Shown piece after piece: positions 9,308 to 16,981 of a stretch of 64,000 nt of DNA. The stretch is from the NCBI RefSeq assembly GCF_003946725.1, contig NZ_RHOY01000011.1:29528-93527 (forward strand), in the 5' to 3' direction. The position numbers and the translations under genes were made by a program. The notes below the pieces were generated by a model. The model searched no databases and had not been told where the DNA came from. It saw nothing but the letters and a program-made list of their open reading frames with translations. Numbering within the stretch: the first letter of the stretch is position 1; every line of letters begins with the position of its first letter. The stretch comes from Agrilactobacillus yilanensis. Its GTDB lineage: Bacteria > Bacillota > Bacilli > Lactobacillales > Lactobacillaceae.

Positions 9308-10372
9308 TTGGAACGAAAATGGGATGTGCAGTTAGATTTTGTCCGGATCATTGCCGGCTTTTTTGTGGTGGTTGTTCATGTGATGGCCAATAGTGTTAAA
9401 TTTAGTTCATTTGCGTACTATACGGATTTAATTGCCAGCAGCGGTATTTTTATGTTTATTATTTTATCGGGTTGGACCAATACACTGAGTTATCAAAATA
9501 GGCGTCGGGGGCCCGGCTATAATCATTTGTTTAATCCGGCGGCTAAGAAGTTGCTGTTGCCATATATCGGCTGGACATTGATTTACACAATGATTAACGG
9601 CTACTTAAATGCTAAACCGTTGTTAGGGTTAACCCAGGGCATAAAACTCGGGGAAAATTTGTGGACGGGTAGCGCTTGGTATCATCTTTATTTTATGGTT
9701 TTATTAATTTACTTATACTTAGTCTATGGCTTTTTATTTGAATTGCTACATCGATTTAAGTGGCAGACGATGCTCTTTTTCAGTCTAACGCCGATCGGTA
9801 TTACTTATTTGGTGAATCAAGTCGCCATGCCGCCGCTGTTGAATCGTTTTCTTTATTTATCACCATTAAATTGGTGGGGGCTTTTATTTATTATCGGGAT
9901 GCGTTGGGGCCTGCAATTTCGCCTTGAAGATTGGCAGGGACATCTGAAGTTAAAGGGATTAATTGCAGGGATGACTGTGGGGTATTTTGGGCTATACGCA
10001 GTAGTGCTAGAATTGTTTCATCAAACAAATCAAACGGCCTGGTACAGCGTCATGATGTACTTACGGGGGGCCTATACTTTTTTAGCGTTATTGCTATTTT
10101 ATGGCTTAGGTTATTATTTGATGCGGCGGTTTACGAAGCTGAAAAAACATGTTAAAGCGTTAAGCAGCCATATTTACACGCTGTATTTCTGTCATCCGGT
10201 GATTATTTGTATTACCGATCAGCTACAACAGCAACATCTGATGTTTAAAACAATCACCGCCGGGCCATTGTTATTAAAATTAGTGTTGGTGTTAACGGCG
10301 TCTTTAATATTGACTTATAGTATTGATGGCCTGCAAAATAAACTGCATCAACTATGGACAAAAAAAGCGTGA
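9308..10372 (+). CDS. Membrane acyltransferase, acyltransferase-3 family (copy 2)
   Basis: A 354-residue paralogue of the preceding gene with the same motifs and similar hydropathy (about ten helices, LDFVRIIAGFFVVVVHV at the start). The best start is a TTG with AAAGGAG seven bases upstream; a longer GTG-initiated frame has no ribosome site. Opposite residues such as CTNS versus WTNT after the LSG motif show that the copies have diverged. The last codon and TGA stop lie in the terminator stem. It probably acylates a surface polysaccharide, perhaps a different position from copy 1. Confidence 0.85.
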   Translation: MERKWDVQLDFVRIIAGFFVVVVHVMANSVKFSSFAYYTDLIASSGIFMFIILSGWTNTLSYQNRRRGPGYNHLFNPAAKKLLLPYIGWTLIYTMINGYLNAKPLLGLTQGIKLGENLWTGSAWYHLYFMVLLIYLYLVYGFLFELLHRFKWQTMLFFSLTPIGITYLVNQVAMPPLLNRFLYLSPLNWWGLLFIIGMRWGLQFRLEDWQGHLKLKGLIAGMTVGYFGLYAVVLELFHQTNQTAWYSVMMYLRGAYTFLALLLFYGLGYYLMRRFTKLKKHVKALSSHIYTLYFCHPVIICITDQLQQQHLMFKTITAGPLLLKLVLVLTASLILTYSIDGLQNKLHQLWTKKA

Positions 10373-10394
10373 AGCCGCGACTTCACGCTTTTTT
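10361..10394 (+). terminator. Terminator overlapping the acyltransferase stop codon
   Basis: AAAAAAGCGTGAAG and CTTCACGCTTTTTT form a perfect long stem. It is A-rich on one side and T-rich on the other, so it could act both ways. Confidence 0.85.
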
Positions 10395-10400
10395 CTATGG

Positions 10401-10438
10401 GTTAGTGCTCGAGGCTTTCCCGCTCTAGTTCACGCTCT
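10401..10438 (-). repeat. Stop-proximal structured repeat, site B (fragment)
   Basis: On the minus strand this is AGAGCGTGAACTAGAGCGGG, then AAAGCCTCGAGCACTAAC: the conserved first 38 bases of the repeat family, without the hairpin and closing half. It starts three bases after the stop codon of the NmrA-type gene. Confidence 0.75.
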
Positions 10439-10441
10439 CTA

Positions 10442-11086
10442 CTAATACCAGGCGGGTTGGTCGCCGTCGGTATTTGGTTTGTTCAAGCCAACGGAATGGC
10501 GGATTTCAATGGCTGGGTTTTCAGCGAGTTCTACAACAAAGGCGGCGACACTGCGGCGAGAAACTTCGGTGCCGACAAAGGGTGTGCCTTTTTGAGTAGT
10601 TTCGTAATCAATTTCATGTTTATTTGTCAGCCAAGCGGGCCGGATGATGGTGTAATCTAGGTCGGAGGCTTCAATGATTTTGGCAGCAGCTGAGTAGTTT
10701 GGCAAATAACCATCATCTAGCATGTGGTGGTTCCATTCACCAAATTTACCAGGTACTTCATCATAAATTCCTAAAGTTGAAATCCAGATTAACCGTTTAA
10801 CACCGGCTTTGTCCATGGCAGTAACGACACTTTTAGCTTGTTTTTCAATGGAATTTGTGCCGGAAAGATTTGCATAAACCACATCTTGACCGGTAACAGC
10901 AGCGGTCAAATCTTCAGGGTTTAAAACATCGCCTTCAATGATTTTGCTGTCACTAGGGGCTACAGGTTGAATGCGTTTAGCTTGCCGTAAAAACAGGCTC
11001 AATTGAATGTCTTTTCTGTCTTTAAATAAGTCAATGGCTTCTCTAGCGATTTGTCCATTAGCACCAAGTATTAAAACTTTTGTCAT
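10442..11086 (-). CDS. Atypical SDR / NmrA-like NAD(P)-binding protein
   Basis: The 214-residue protein opens with VLILGANGQIAREAIDLF, a Rossmann dinucleotide-binding glycine motif (G-A-N-G-Q-I). It later has VYANLSGT and the ISTLGIYDE segment typical of YbjT/NmrA-type SDRs. These proteins often lack the classical Tyr-Lys pair and act as quinone or flavin reductases or redox sensors. GGAGG lies eight bases before the ATG. The TAG stop is followed by a second in-register TAG and then by a repeat fragment. Substrate unknown. Confidence 0.8.
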   Translation of the reverse strand: MTKVLILGANGQIAREAIDLFKDRKDIQLSLFLRQAKRIQPVAPSDSKIIEGDVLNPEDLTAAVTGQDVVYANLSGTNSIEKQAKSVVTAMDKAGVKRLIWISTLGIYDEVPGKFGEWNHHMLDDGYLPNYSAAAKIIEASDLDYTIIRPAWLTNKHEIDYETTQKGTPFVGTEVSRRSVAAFVVELAENPAIEIRHSVGLNKPNTDGDQPAWY

Positions 11087-11211
11087 AAGATGACCTCCAT
11101 AATAACAACTTCTATTTTGTAAGCAACTAAACTGTAATACTAATCATTACAATATTCAATACCTTTTGATAAAATAATTTATTTTCCGGCAGAGATAATC
11201 ATCAGAAATCA

Positions 11212-11297
11212 CAAAAAAAGACTATCGGATCAAGCTTCGATAGCCCTTAAAATAAATCTAAAAAAGAGCGTTAGTGGTTTTTCGACTACTAGCGCTC
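11212..11297 (-). terminator. Two consecutive terminators after the PaiA-like gene
   Basis: On the minus strand, GAGCGCTAGTAG / CCACTAACGCTC followed by T6 comes first. GGGCTATCGAAG / GATCCGATAGTC followed by T7 comes next. Both are oriented to stop the acetyltransferase transcript. Confidence 0.75.
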
Positions 11298-11322
11298 AAA
11301 TTATGAATTTTTTTAAAATTAG

Positions 11323-11844
11323 TTAAGCTTCTGGCAATACTTTTTTAAGTAGGAAATCGGTTTGGACATCATCCCCCATAATGAAATGATGTTCACTGAA
11401 GCGTTCAAAACCCATTGTTTTATAAAAAGCCTGAGCTTTATAATTATGTTCCCAGACCCCCAGCCACATTTCTTTTTTGTGTCGCTGCTGGGCCAGTTCA
11501 GTGGCCAGCGTCAGCATCTGGCGGCCAAGACCTTGACGTTTGAATGCTGGCCGGACATAAATTCGTTCGACCTCAAAGCTATCTGGGCCCATGGGTTCTG
11601 ATTGGGCATCTTCGATATTGACCTTAAAGTAGCCGGCCAATTGCTGTTGAACGTACAAGAAGTAAAATTCAGAAAGTTCATTTTGCAATTCACGAGTGAG
11701 TTTTGGCTTATTGTAAGCTTCTTCTAAATAAGTGACCATGTTTTCATCTTTTGTGATACCATCAAAAGTTTCTTTATAGGTTTGAATGCTAACTGCTTGC
11801 AAAGTATCTAAATCTGCTAAAGTACATTTTTTAATTTCCGCCAC
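11323..11844 (-). CDS. PaiA-like GNAT acetyltransferase
   Basis: The 173-residue protein closely follows the Bacillus PaiA pattern as I remember it: TYKETFDGITKDENMVTYLE, VNIEDAQSEPMGPDSFEVER, the acetyl-CoA loop RQGLGRQ, then WLGVWEHNYKAQAFYKTMGF. PaiA acetylates spermidine, spermine and related amines. It starts at GTG with GGAG nine bases upstream, and two terminators follow. Family assignment is firm; polyamine specificity is inferred from resemblance only. Confidence 0.85.
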   Translation of the reverse strand: MAEIKKCTLADLDTLQAVSIQTYKETFDGITKDENMVTYLEEAYNKPKLTRELQNELSEFYFLYVQQQLAGYFKVNIEDAQSEPMGPDSFEVERIYVRPAFKRQGLGRQMLTLATELAQQRHKKEMWLGVWEHNYKAQAFYKTMGFERFSEHHFIMGDDVQTDFLLKKVLPEA

Positions 11845-11900
11845 ATCATCAAACTCCTTTTTTATTATTAGTATTATAAAACAAAACTAAAAAATTTGGT

Positions 11901-11932
11901 AAAAAAAGATAGCCAAGTTAATGACTATCTTT
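11901..11932 (-). terminator. Terminator of the DUF308 gene
   Basis: On the minus strand AAAGATAGTCATTAACTTGG and CTATCTTTTTTT form a stem with a T run, placed downstream of the HdeD-like gene. Confidence 0.6.
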
Positions 11933-12043
11933 AGGGTTTTTATATCAACCAGGAAAAACAAAGTTAAGCGTAGACTCTATTCAGACCGGTTGTTTGTTTT
12001 AGGAAGTTAGGAGAAAAGAAATTAAATGACGTTAAAAGTAAGT

Positions 12044-12571
12044 TTAAGCTTTTAATTTCCGGGCGGTGAAAATATTCATAATGGCATTGAATAATAGCGC
12101 TGCACCGAAGATTCTTAAGGCTAACAAGATTGTGTTGAATGGGTTAAATACAAGGACTAAGCCTAAAATAATCATGACAATACCGTAAAGGATAAACGGC
12201 GTTGGCCGGACATTGATATATTGCCGGTGACTGAAGGCGTCAACGATTTTTGCAATACCACTGACCCCTAAGCTGATCCCTAATAAGAATGGCAATGCAC
12301 TCAAAATTGGCTTAGATAGTAGTAAAATCAAGCCGGCACCGACCAGTTGACTGATCCCAATGGGTAAGTTAAAACTGCGTTGGTAGGCTTTACGTTGCCG
12401 AAAAGCTGAGATTAGGTTTAAAATACCAAAGAAGGCAACGAAGCCGGCAGTGACGTTAATAAAAATATTCAGCATTGATGCCGGCTGTAACAAGCTGAAT
12501 AGCCCTAAAATAATAAAGGCAATACTTTTAAGCCAAGTATATTTGCGAAACTGATCAAAAAATTTATTCAA
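12044..12571 (-). CDS. HdeD-like DUF308 membrane protein
   Basis: A protein of about 175 residues with six hydrophobic helices arranged as three pairs. Each pair has an ILG(L) or IGISQ-type glycine turn, as in the DUF308/HdeD family, which in enterobacteria is linked to acid resistance. TTG is the best start because GGGGTG lies about seven bases upstream; the longer ATG-initiated frame would add 22 residues without a site and would run into the divergent sfsA promoter region. Function in lactobacilli is not established. Confidence 0.75.
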   Translation of the reverse strand: MNKFFDQFRKYTWLKSIAFIILGLFSLLQPASMLNIFINVTAGFVAFFGILNLISAFRQRKAYQRSFNLPIGISQLVGAGLILLLSKPILSALPFLLGISLGVSGIAKIVDAFSHRQYINVRPTPFILYGIVMIILGLVLVFNPFNTILLALRIFGAALLFNAIMNIFTARKLKA

Positions 12572-12666
12572 AATAAGCACCCCGTTTTTCAAATGACTCA
12601 CGTTTAATCTATACCGATATTGTAAAATGAAATGCATAAAAACAATAGGGACTTAAGGAGTAATTC

Positions 12667-13434
12667 ATGGAGTATTCTAATACATATTTAGCCCGATTTA
12701 TTGATCGGCCCAATCGTTTTGTGGCTCACTGTCAATTATTGACCACTAACGAAATTGTGACAGTTCACGTTAAAAATACCGGCCGAACATCCATCTTACA
12801 GCCGGGGGTAACGACAGCTTTAGTAAAAAGTGATCGACCAAACCGCAAAACATTATACGATTTAGTCGCTGCTAAAAAATACGATCAAATCTGGATCAAT
12901 ATTGATTCACAAGCACCTAATGTGGTGGTCAATGAAGGGTTAACCCAAAACGACATTCATTTACCGGGCATTGAACGGATTACAAAAGTGATGCCCGAAG
13001 TTCAATTTTTAGATTCGCGGGTGGATTTTATGGGATTCGGCACTAAAAGTGAGCCTTTTTTCTTAGAAGTTAAAGGGGTGACTTTGGTCAATCAGGGGAT
13101 TGCTGCTTTTCCAGATGCGCCGACAACTCGGGGCTTAAAACATGTGCATACGTTAGAAAAGGCGATTGATGCCGGTTACCGAGCCTATTTATTTTTTGTT
13201 ATTCAAATGGCAGATATTCACAAAGTAACGATTAATCGGGCAATTTATGCGCCGTTGGCTGAAGCGATTGCCCAAGCCCAAGCTAAGGGGGTACAAGTCT
13301 TGGCTTACGACTGTGCCGTGACACCTCAGACATTGACGTTAAAGCGGCCAGTGCCTTTTGATTTGGATCAGCCGTTTGTAAGTGACGGATTGCCATCTTC
13401 AATAACACCGAAAGTTAAGAAGCCCCTTGAATAA
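12667..13434 (+). CDS. sfsA: SfsA, sugar fermentation stimulation protein homologue
   Basis: The 255-residue protein matches SfsA throughout: an N-terminal OB-like part with ARFIDRPNRFVAHC and HVKNTGRTSILQPG, then a nuclease-like core with FLEVKGVTL, RGLKHVHTLEKA and YRAYLFFVIQMADI. The acidic/lysine residues of that core (E-x-K) resemble PD-(D/E)XK nucleases. SfsA is known for stimulating maltose genes in E. coli; its biochemical role is unclear. AAGGAG precedes the ATG. A maltose operon lies about 21 kb away, but no link is implied. Confidence 0.9.
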   Translation: MEYSNTYLARFIDRPNRFVAHCQLLTTNEIVTVHVKNTGRTSILQPGVTTALVKSDRPNRKTLYDLVAAKKYDQIWINIDSQAPNVVVNEGLTQNDIHLPGIERITKVMPEVQFLDSRVDFMGFGTKSEPFFLEVKGVTLVNQGIAAFPDAPTTRGLKHVHTLEKAIDAGYRAYLFFVIQMADIHKVTINRAIYAPLAEAIAQAQAKGVQVLAYDCAVTPQTLTLKRPVPFDLDQPFVSDGLPSSITPKVKKPLE

Positions 13435-13498
13435 GTGGGCCGTATCTAAGATAATGAGGGGAGGAAAACTTTTCGTTAAAAAATTGGAGGCTATTTTT

Positions 13499-14320
13499 TT
13501 GAGTATTCGTTTGATCGTTACAGATATTGACGGCACATTTTTTGATGATGCCCATAATTATGATGTTGATCGGTTCAATGCCCAATACGCTGAAATGCAA
13601 AAACAAGGCATTCGGTTTGCAGTCGCCAGCGGGAATCAATTACCGCATCTGCATTATATTTTTGACCGTAAGTCCCCCTTGACGACTTTTGTAGCGGAAA
13701 ATGGCAGTCATATTGTGGATGGGGCTAAAGTTATTAGTGAAACGATGATCCCAATGCAGACGGTTCATGAACTACTAACGCACTTAGCGGCACATGAAAT
13801 TTTTGATAACGCCCATGTACGCTTGTCTGGTAAACAAAATACGTATTTACAAGCAAATGATCCGACAATAAATGATGACATTGTCCAATATTACTTGCAT
13901 GATATCGCTGTTGTGCCAGATTTAATGCAGGTGAATGATGAAATTTATAAAGTAAATTTGGACTGGCGCTATCATGATATTGAAACACAGTCTGAAAAAC
14001 TCAATGCGTTATTTGGCGACTATCTCCACGCAACGCCAAGTGGCTCTGGCAGTATTGATATTATTCCCAATGGTGTGAACAAGGCGTTTGGCATTGATCA
14101 GTTGCGAGACTATTGGCAGTTGTCTAAAGATGAAATTATGGCCTTTGGTGATAATTTTAATGATTTGGAAATGTTGCAGCATGTTAAGCATGGCTATGTT
14201 ATGAAGAATGCGACTAAATCCATGCACGAATTTGGGCTACCTACCACACCGTTGGATAATAATCACAGTGGTGTATTAGATATGATTGATCGTGTTTTAA
14301 CTGGTACATTTCCCGAATAA
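13499..14320 (+). CDS. Cof-type HAD-superfamily sugar phosphatase
   Basis: A protein of about 273 residues with the HAD signatures in order: VTDIDGTFFD (nucleophile aspartate), AVASGNQ (motif II), then FGDNFNDLEML (motif IV, with the acidic pair). Between motifs II and IV is the large C2 cap of the Cof/YidA subgroup. The start is TTG with GGAGG eight bases upstream; the longer ATG frame overlaps sfsA. Members dephosphorylate sugar phosphates or related metabolites. The array of toxin-antitoxin RNAs begins about 25 bases after its stop. Confidence 0.88.
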   Translation: MSIRLIVTDIDGTFFDDAHNYDVDRFNAQYAEMQKQGIRFAVASGNQLPHLHYIFDRKSPLTTFVAENGSHIVDGAKVISETMIPMQTVHELLTHLAAHEIFDNAHVRLSGKQNTYLQANDPTINDDIVQYYLHDIAVVPDLMQVNDEIYKVNLDWRYHDIETQSEKLNALFGDYLHATPSGSGSIDIIPNGVNKAFGIDQLRDYWQLSKDEIMAFGDNFNDLEMLQHVKHGYVMKNATKSMHEFGLPTTPLDNNHSGVLDMIDRVLTGTFPE

Positions 14321-14359
14321 GAAGCTGGAAATGTAAAATAACTATGTTATAATAAACAC

Positions 14360-14471
14360 GAAAAGAGGCTAATGTTGAGGGAACAACATTAGCCCTAGCA
14401 AAGCCATTTAAGACGGTGACTTTGTAACAGAAATAACCGTTACTCGTTCAAAGTAAGACGGTTATTTTTTT
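14360..14471 (+). ncRNA. Antitoxin-like RNA, copy 1
   Basis: Transcript of about 110 nt inferred from an extended -10 (TG-T-TATAAT) and a terminator (AATAACCGTTACTCG to AAGACGGTTATTTTTTT). It carries a 5' hairpin GGCTAATGTTG/CAACATTAGCC and the segment AGACGGTGACT. The toxin frame facing it is truncated, so this copy may be orphaned or act in trans. Confidence 0.65.
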
Positions 14472-14520
14472 GATTGATTTTAATCCCAATCAAAACTAGA
14501 ATAATGCTCAAAGCAAGCAT
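14440..14520 (-). pseudogene. 5'-truncated toxin frame opposite RNA copy 1
   Basis: The C-terminal half of the toxin (SIILVLIGIKINQ) is preserved, but the N-terminal part, its ribosome site and its promoter are missing. One T is also lost from the run at the 3' end, which shifts the last codons into NNRLTLNE. An ATG gives 26 residues but no ribosome site is visible. Confidence 0.6.
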
Positions 14521-14585
14521 AATTTTAGAACTTATAATTGGCAAAAAAGTAAGCTAAATCTAAATAACTATGTTATAATAAACAC

Positions 14586-14698
14586 GAAAAGAGGCTAATG
14601 TTGTTGCCACAACATTAGCCCTAGCAAAGCCGTTTAAGACGGTGACTTAATAACTGGAATAACCGTTACCTTGTCAAAGTAAGACGGTTATTTTTTTT
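14586..14698 (+). ncRNA. Antitoxin-like RNA, copy 2, convergent with toxin 1
   Basis: Same architecture as copy 1: extended -10 TATAAT at 14574, hairpin with GGCTAATGTTG/CAACATTAGCC, AGACGGTGACT segment, and a terminator that overlaps the last codons of the toxin on the other strand. Convergent RNAs sharing a terminator region is the layout of par/fst and txpA/ratA type I modules. Confidence 0.7.
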
Positions 14699-14798
14699 GA
14701 TTGATTTTAATCCCAATCAAAACTAGAATAATGCCGAAGATGTGGCATAATAAATCGCCAAATCTTAGCATTAAATCTAGCGTGTCATGAACTGACAC
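14688..14798 (-). CDS. Type I toxin, TxpA/BsrG-like (putative holin-like) peptide 1
   Basis: A 36-residue peptide beginning MSVHDTLDLMLRFGDLL, with a hydrophobic C-terminal half (FGIILVLIGI) and a lysine-rich end. It matches the pattern of the short 'putative holin-like toxin' and TxpA/BsrG family (M-S-x-x-[ED]-[ST]-L-x-L-M-x-x-F-G). It starts at GTG with AAAGGAG eight bases upstream. GTGTCA of the start pairs with TGACAC five bases later, so the start codon can be hidden in a stem. An in-frame ATG 54 bases upstream offers a longer alternative. The likely action is membrane damage when antitoxin RNA is lost. Confidence 0.72.
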   Translation of the reverse strand: MSVHDTLDLMLRFGDLLCHIFGIILVLIGIKINQKK

Positions 14799-14895
14799 TA
14801 GGCTATCTCCTTTCCTAGAATGTGTCACTACGGTTTGATCAACCATAGGCATCACTCCAATCTTGAAATAGCCACCGTCTTAGCTTCTTTGCTGT

Positions 14896-14910
14896 TGTTA
14901 TTATAACATA
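14896..14910 (-). promoter_or_regulatory. Toxin 1 mRNA promoter (-10)
   Basis: The minus strand reads GTTATAATAACAACAGC: a TATAAT box at 14905-14900, about 100 bases before the toxin start. The resulting leader carries GCAAAG and AAGACGGTGGCT, close to a segment of the antitoxin RNA. Confidence 0.55.
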
Positions 14911-15040
14911 ACATCTATACTACTATATAGTAAAAATAACATTGTTTTATAAAGCAGCTATCTTCTAAGCAAATGTAATTTTAGAGCTTATAATTAGCAA
15001 AAAGCAAGCTAAATCTAAATAACTATGTTATAATAAGCAC

Positions 15041-15152
15041 GAAAAGAGGCTAATGTTGCGGTAACAACATTAGCCTTAGCAAAGCCGTTTAAGACGGTGA
15101 CTTTGTAATTGAAATAACCGTTACCTTGTCAAAGTAAGACGGTTATTTTTTT
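15041..15152 (+). ncRNA. Antitoxin-like RNA, copy 3
   Basis: The equivalent of copy 1 in the second half of the duplication: TATAAT at 15029, the same 5' hairpin and the same terminator. It faces a truncated toxin frame. Confidence 0.65.
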
Positions 15153-15201
15153 GATTGATTTTAATCCCAATCAAAACTAGAATAATGCTCAAAACAAGCA
15201 T
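15121..15201 (-). pseudogene. 5'-truncated toxin frame opposite RNA copy 3
   Basis: A remnant with the same truncation point and the same shortened T run as the one in the first half, showing that the damage happened before the 681-bp duplication. Confidence 0.6.
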
Positions 15202-15266
15202 AATTTTAGAACTTATAATTGGCAAAAAAGTAAGCTAAATCTAAATAACTATGTTATAATAAACAC

Positions 15267-15379
15267 GAAAAGAGGCTAATGTTGCGGGAACAACATTAGC
15301 CTTAGCAAAGCCGTTTAAGACGGTGACTTGATAACAGAAATAACCGTTACTCGATCAAAGTAAGACGGTTATTTTTTTT
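15267..15379 (+). ncRNA. Antitoxin-like RNA, copy 4, convergent with toxin 2
   Basis: TATAAT at 15255, the conserved hairpin, the AGACGGTGACT segment, and a terminator overlapping the 3' end of toxin 2. Confidence 0.7.
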
Positions 15380-15479
15380 GACTGATTTTAATTCCAATCA
15401 AAACTAGAATAATACCAAAGATATGGCATAATAAATCGCCAAATCTTAGCATTAAATCTAGCGTGTCATGAACTGACAC
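15369..15479 (-). CDS. Type I toxin, TxpA/BsrG-like peptide 2
   Basis: A 36-residue near copy of toxin 1; the visible protein difference is Ser for Asn in the KISQKK tail. It has the same GTG start, AAAGGAG site and start-codon hairpin. Its own promoter-like TTATAAT lies about 100 bases upstream (minus strand, near 15581-15586). Third-position changes near the 3' end show slight drift, with the protein otherwise held constant, which suggests both copies are functional. Confidence 0.72.
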   Translation of the reverse strand: MSVHDTLDLMLRFGDLLCHIFGIILVLIGIKISQKK

Positions 15480-15629
15480 TAGGCTATCTCCTTTCCTAGA
15501 ATGTGTCACTACGGTTTGATCAACCATAGGCATCACCCCAATCTTGAAATAGCCACCGTCTTAGCTTCTTTGCTGTTGTTATTATAACATAGTATCTATA
15601 TTAATTTATGATAAAAATAACACTAAATT

Positions 15630-15671
15630 AAAAAAGCCTTTGAGATTTTTATTTTCTCAAGGCCTTTTTTA
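15630..15671 (-). terminator. Terminator between toxin 2 and the zinc-ribbon gene
   Basis: AAAAAAGCCTTTGAG and CTCAAGGCCTTTTTT form a long stem with runs on both sides. It ends the zinc-ribbon transcript and may also act on the other strand. Confidence 0.8.
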
Positions 15672-15689
15672 TTAATAAATTACTTCGAG

Positions 15690-16529
15690 TTACGTGAATA
15701 GGGTGCTGCTATTTTGAATGAGGTCATTTAAAGTTGAAACGCCAAGGATGGCAATGACAAAGCCGATGGCGAAGACAATGATAACACTGGCTATCAAGTA
15801 AGCATACCCTTTATCCATTTTCTTTTTAGGTGTTGTATCAAGAATCATTGCCATTAGACTGAGCTGTAAGAATAAGCCGCCGATGCTAAAAATAAAGTAA
15901 TAGCCAATGACATTTAAATCAATAATTTGCCACAACAAAAGTAATATGCTGATGAAGATCATCAGATTTGTATGGTGGGCAAAAGTGGTTAAACTGGTCA
16001 GGTAATTTTGACTGTGATCTCCTAAAAAGACCCAACGTGCCAAAAAGGCTGTGGATGCAATAATAAAATTGCTGGCGAGTAATAAAATAAAGCTATGTAG
16101 GCCAACGGTTAGAGGACTGTTTAGAATACTATCCGTGCTTACAGCAGTGGCGATAGCGGCCAATAATGCGCTAAGTGTTAATGAAATCAAGCCGAATCGC
16201 CGATCAAATGAAACTTGTACTTTTAAAGGATGGCTTAGGCCAGAAAGTAAAAACTGCCAATAGTTGCCGTTGGTTTTAGTAGCGGTCGCTGAAGTGTGAC
16301 TTTGACGCCGATGCTGTTGAGTGGGTGGTGCGGTATTAGTCGGTTGTCTTAAACTAGTGGGCTGTGCGGCTGAACTAGGGTGATTTATGGACTGGGCATA
16401 AGGACTTTGCCCTTGGGGATGTTGCCCAGCAGGTTGATCGTTAACGTTGGCAAAATCATAGCCGCAGTTGTTACAAAAGCGCATGTCACTGAGCACCCGT
16501 GCGCCGCAATTTGGACAGTTTTTGTACAT
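15690..16529 (-). CDS. Zinc-ribbon membrane protein
   Basis: A protein of about 279 residues. It opens with a zinc ribbon (CPNCG at residues about 5-9 and CNNCG about 13 residues later), followed by a low-complexity Gln/Pro/Ser linker (about 25-85), then five hydrophobic helices in the C-terminal 180 residues. The start is an ATG with GGAGG seven bases upstream; a longer frame adds ten residues without a site. Proteins of this layout are common in Firmicutes (zinc-ribbon plus unknown membrane domain) and are of unknown function. Confidence 0.75.
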   Translation of the reverse strand: MYKNCPNCGARVLSDMRFCNNCGYDFANVNDQPAGQHPQGQSPYAQSINHPSSAAQPTSLRQPTNTAPPTQQHRRQSHTSATATKTNGNYWQFLLSGLSHPLKVQVSFDRRFGLISLTLSALLAAIATAVSTDSILNSPLTVGLHSFILLLASNFIIASTAFLARWVFLGDHSQNYLTSLTTFAHHTNLMIFISILLLLWQIIDLNVIGYYFIFSIGGLFLQLSLMAMILDTTPKKKMDKGYAYLIASVIIVFAIGFVIAILGVSTLNDLIQNSSTLFT

Positions 16530-16610
16530 TTTAATTCCTCCATCAAAACGCTTTCCCAATTATTGTGCAAAGTATAACATATAAATTAGGCTTAAATTTA
16601 TCAAAAATAA

Positions 16611-16667
16611 TAAGCGTCAATTACCAAATTTGACATTTTGTCAAAAAAGTAATGGACGCTTAATTTT
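16611..16667. other. Nested hairpin upstream of the zinc-ribbon gene
   Basis: AAGCGTCAATTAC pairs with GTAATGGACGCTT. Its loop holds a second stem, TTTGAC/GTCAAA. A T-rich stretch follows on the plus strand. It may be a terminator or a cruciform-forming site. Confidence 0.45.
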
Positions 16668-16701
16668 TGTAATCGTTTTGACTTGATTATATATGAATAA
16701 G

Positions 16702-16981
16702 TCTAGGTTACGTGCATCGTCAAACCGTAGCTTTTCTCGCTCTGGGTCTAAAACGCGTTCACTAGAGCAAAGCTCTCACCTAACTACGAATCTCTTGTGT
16801 GTCTGACGACACCCTGCAAGATTCTAGGTTAGTGCTCGAGGCTTTCCCGCTCTAGTTCTCGCTCTAAACGCGCTCCCAAAGACTGATTTTTGCGCTTAGC
16901 TACGTCTAACTTGTAAGCGAAAACCGCTCACGGCGTTAGCCTAGGCTATGCTCAAAATCAACCCGTCTTTTGTCTCGCTCT
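16702..16981 (-). repeat. Stop-proximal structured repeat, site C (three mosaic units)
   Basis: On the minus strand the first unit begins AGAGCGAGAC. Its AG is the end of the lipoprotein's TAG stop. Later units repeat the site A hairpins almost exactly, including GAATCT...AGATTC and the CGTCTAACTTGTAAGCGAA block. Each unit contains the conserved TAACCTAG/TAGCCTAG joint. Confidence 0.75.

Larger units (their letters stand above)
14332..15605. repeat. 681-bp tandem duplication holding four antitoxin-like RNAs and two toxins
   Basis: The extended -10 box TGTTATAAT of the plus-strand RNA recurs at four places: bases 14348, 14574, 15029 and 15255. The spacing is 226, 455 and 226, so a 226-bp inner duplication sits inside an exact 681-bp outer duplication. 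The first RNA in each half is followed by a truncated toxin frame and the second by an intact one. Sequence differences between the halves are few, so the outer duplication is recent. Confidence 0.85.

Noticed and set aside
14332..15605. Insertion sequence or MITE as the origin of the repeats
   Set aside because: The repeats contain promoters, terminators and small toxin frames in a regular convergent layout, which the type I toxin-antitoxin explanation covers without a mobile element.
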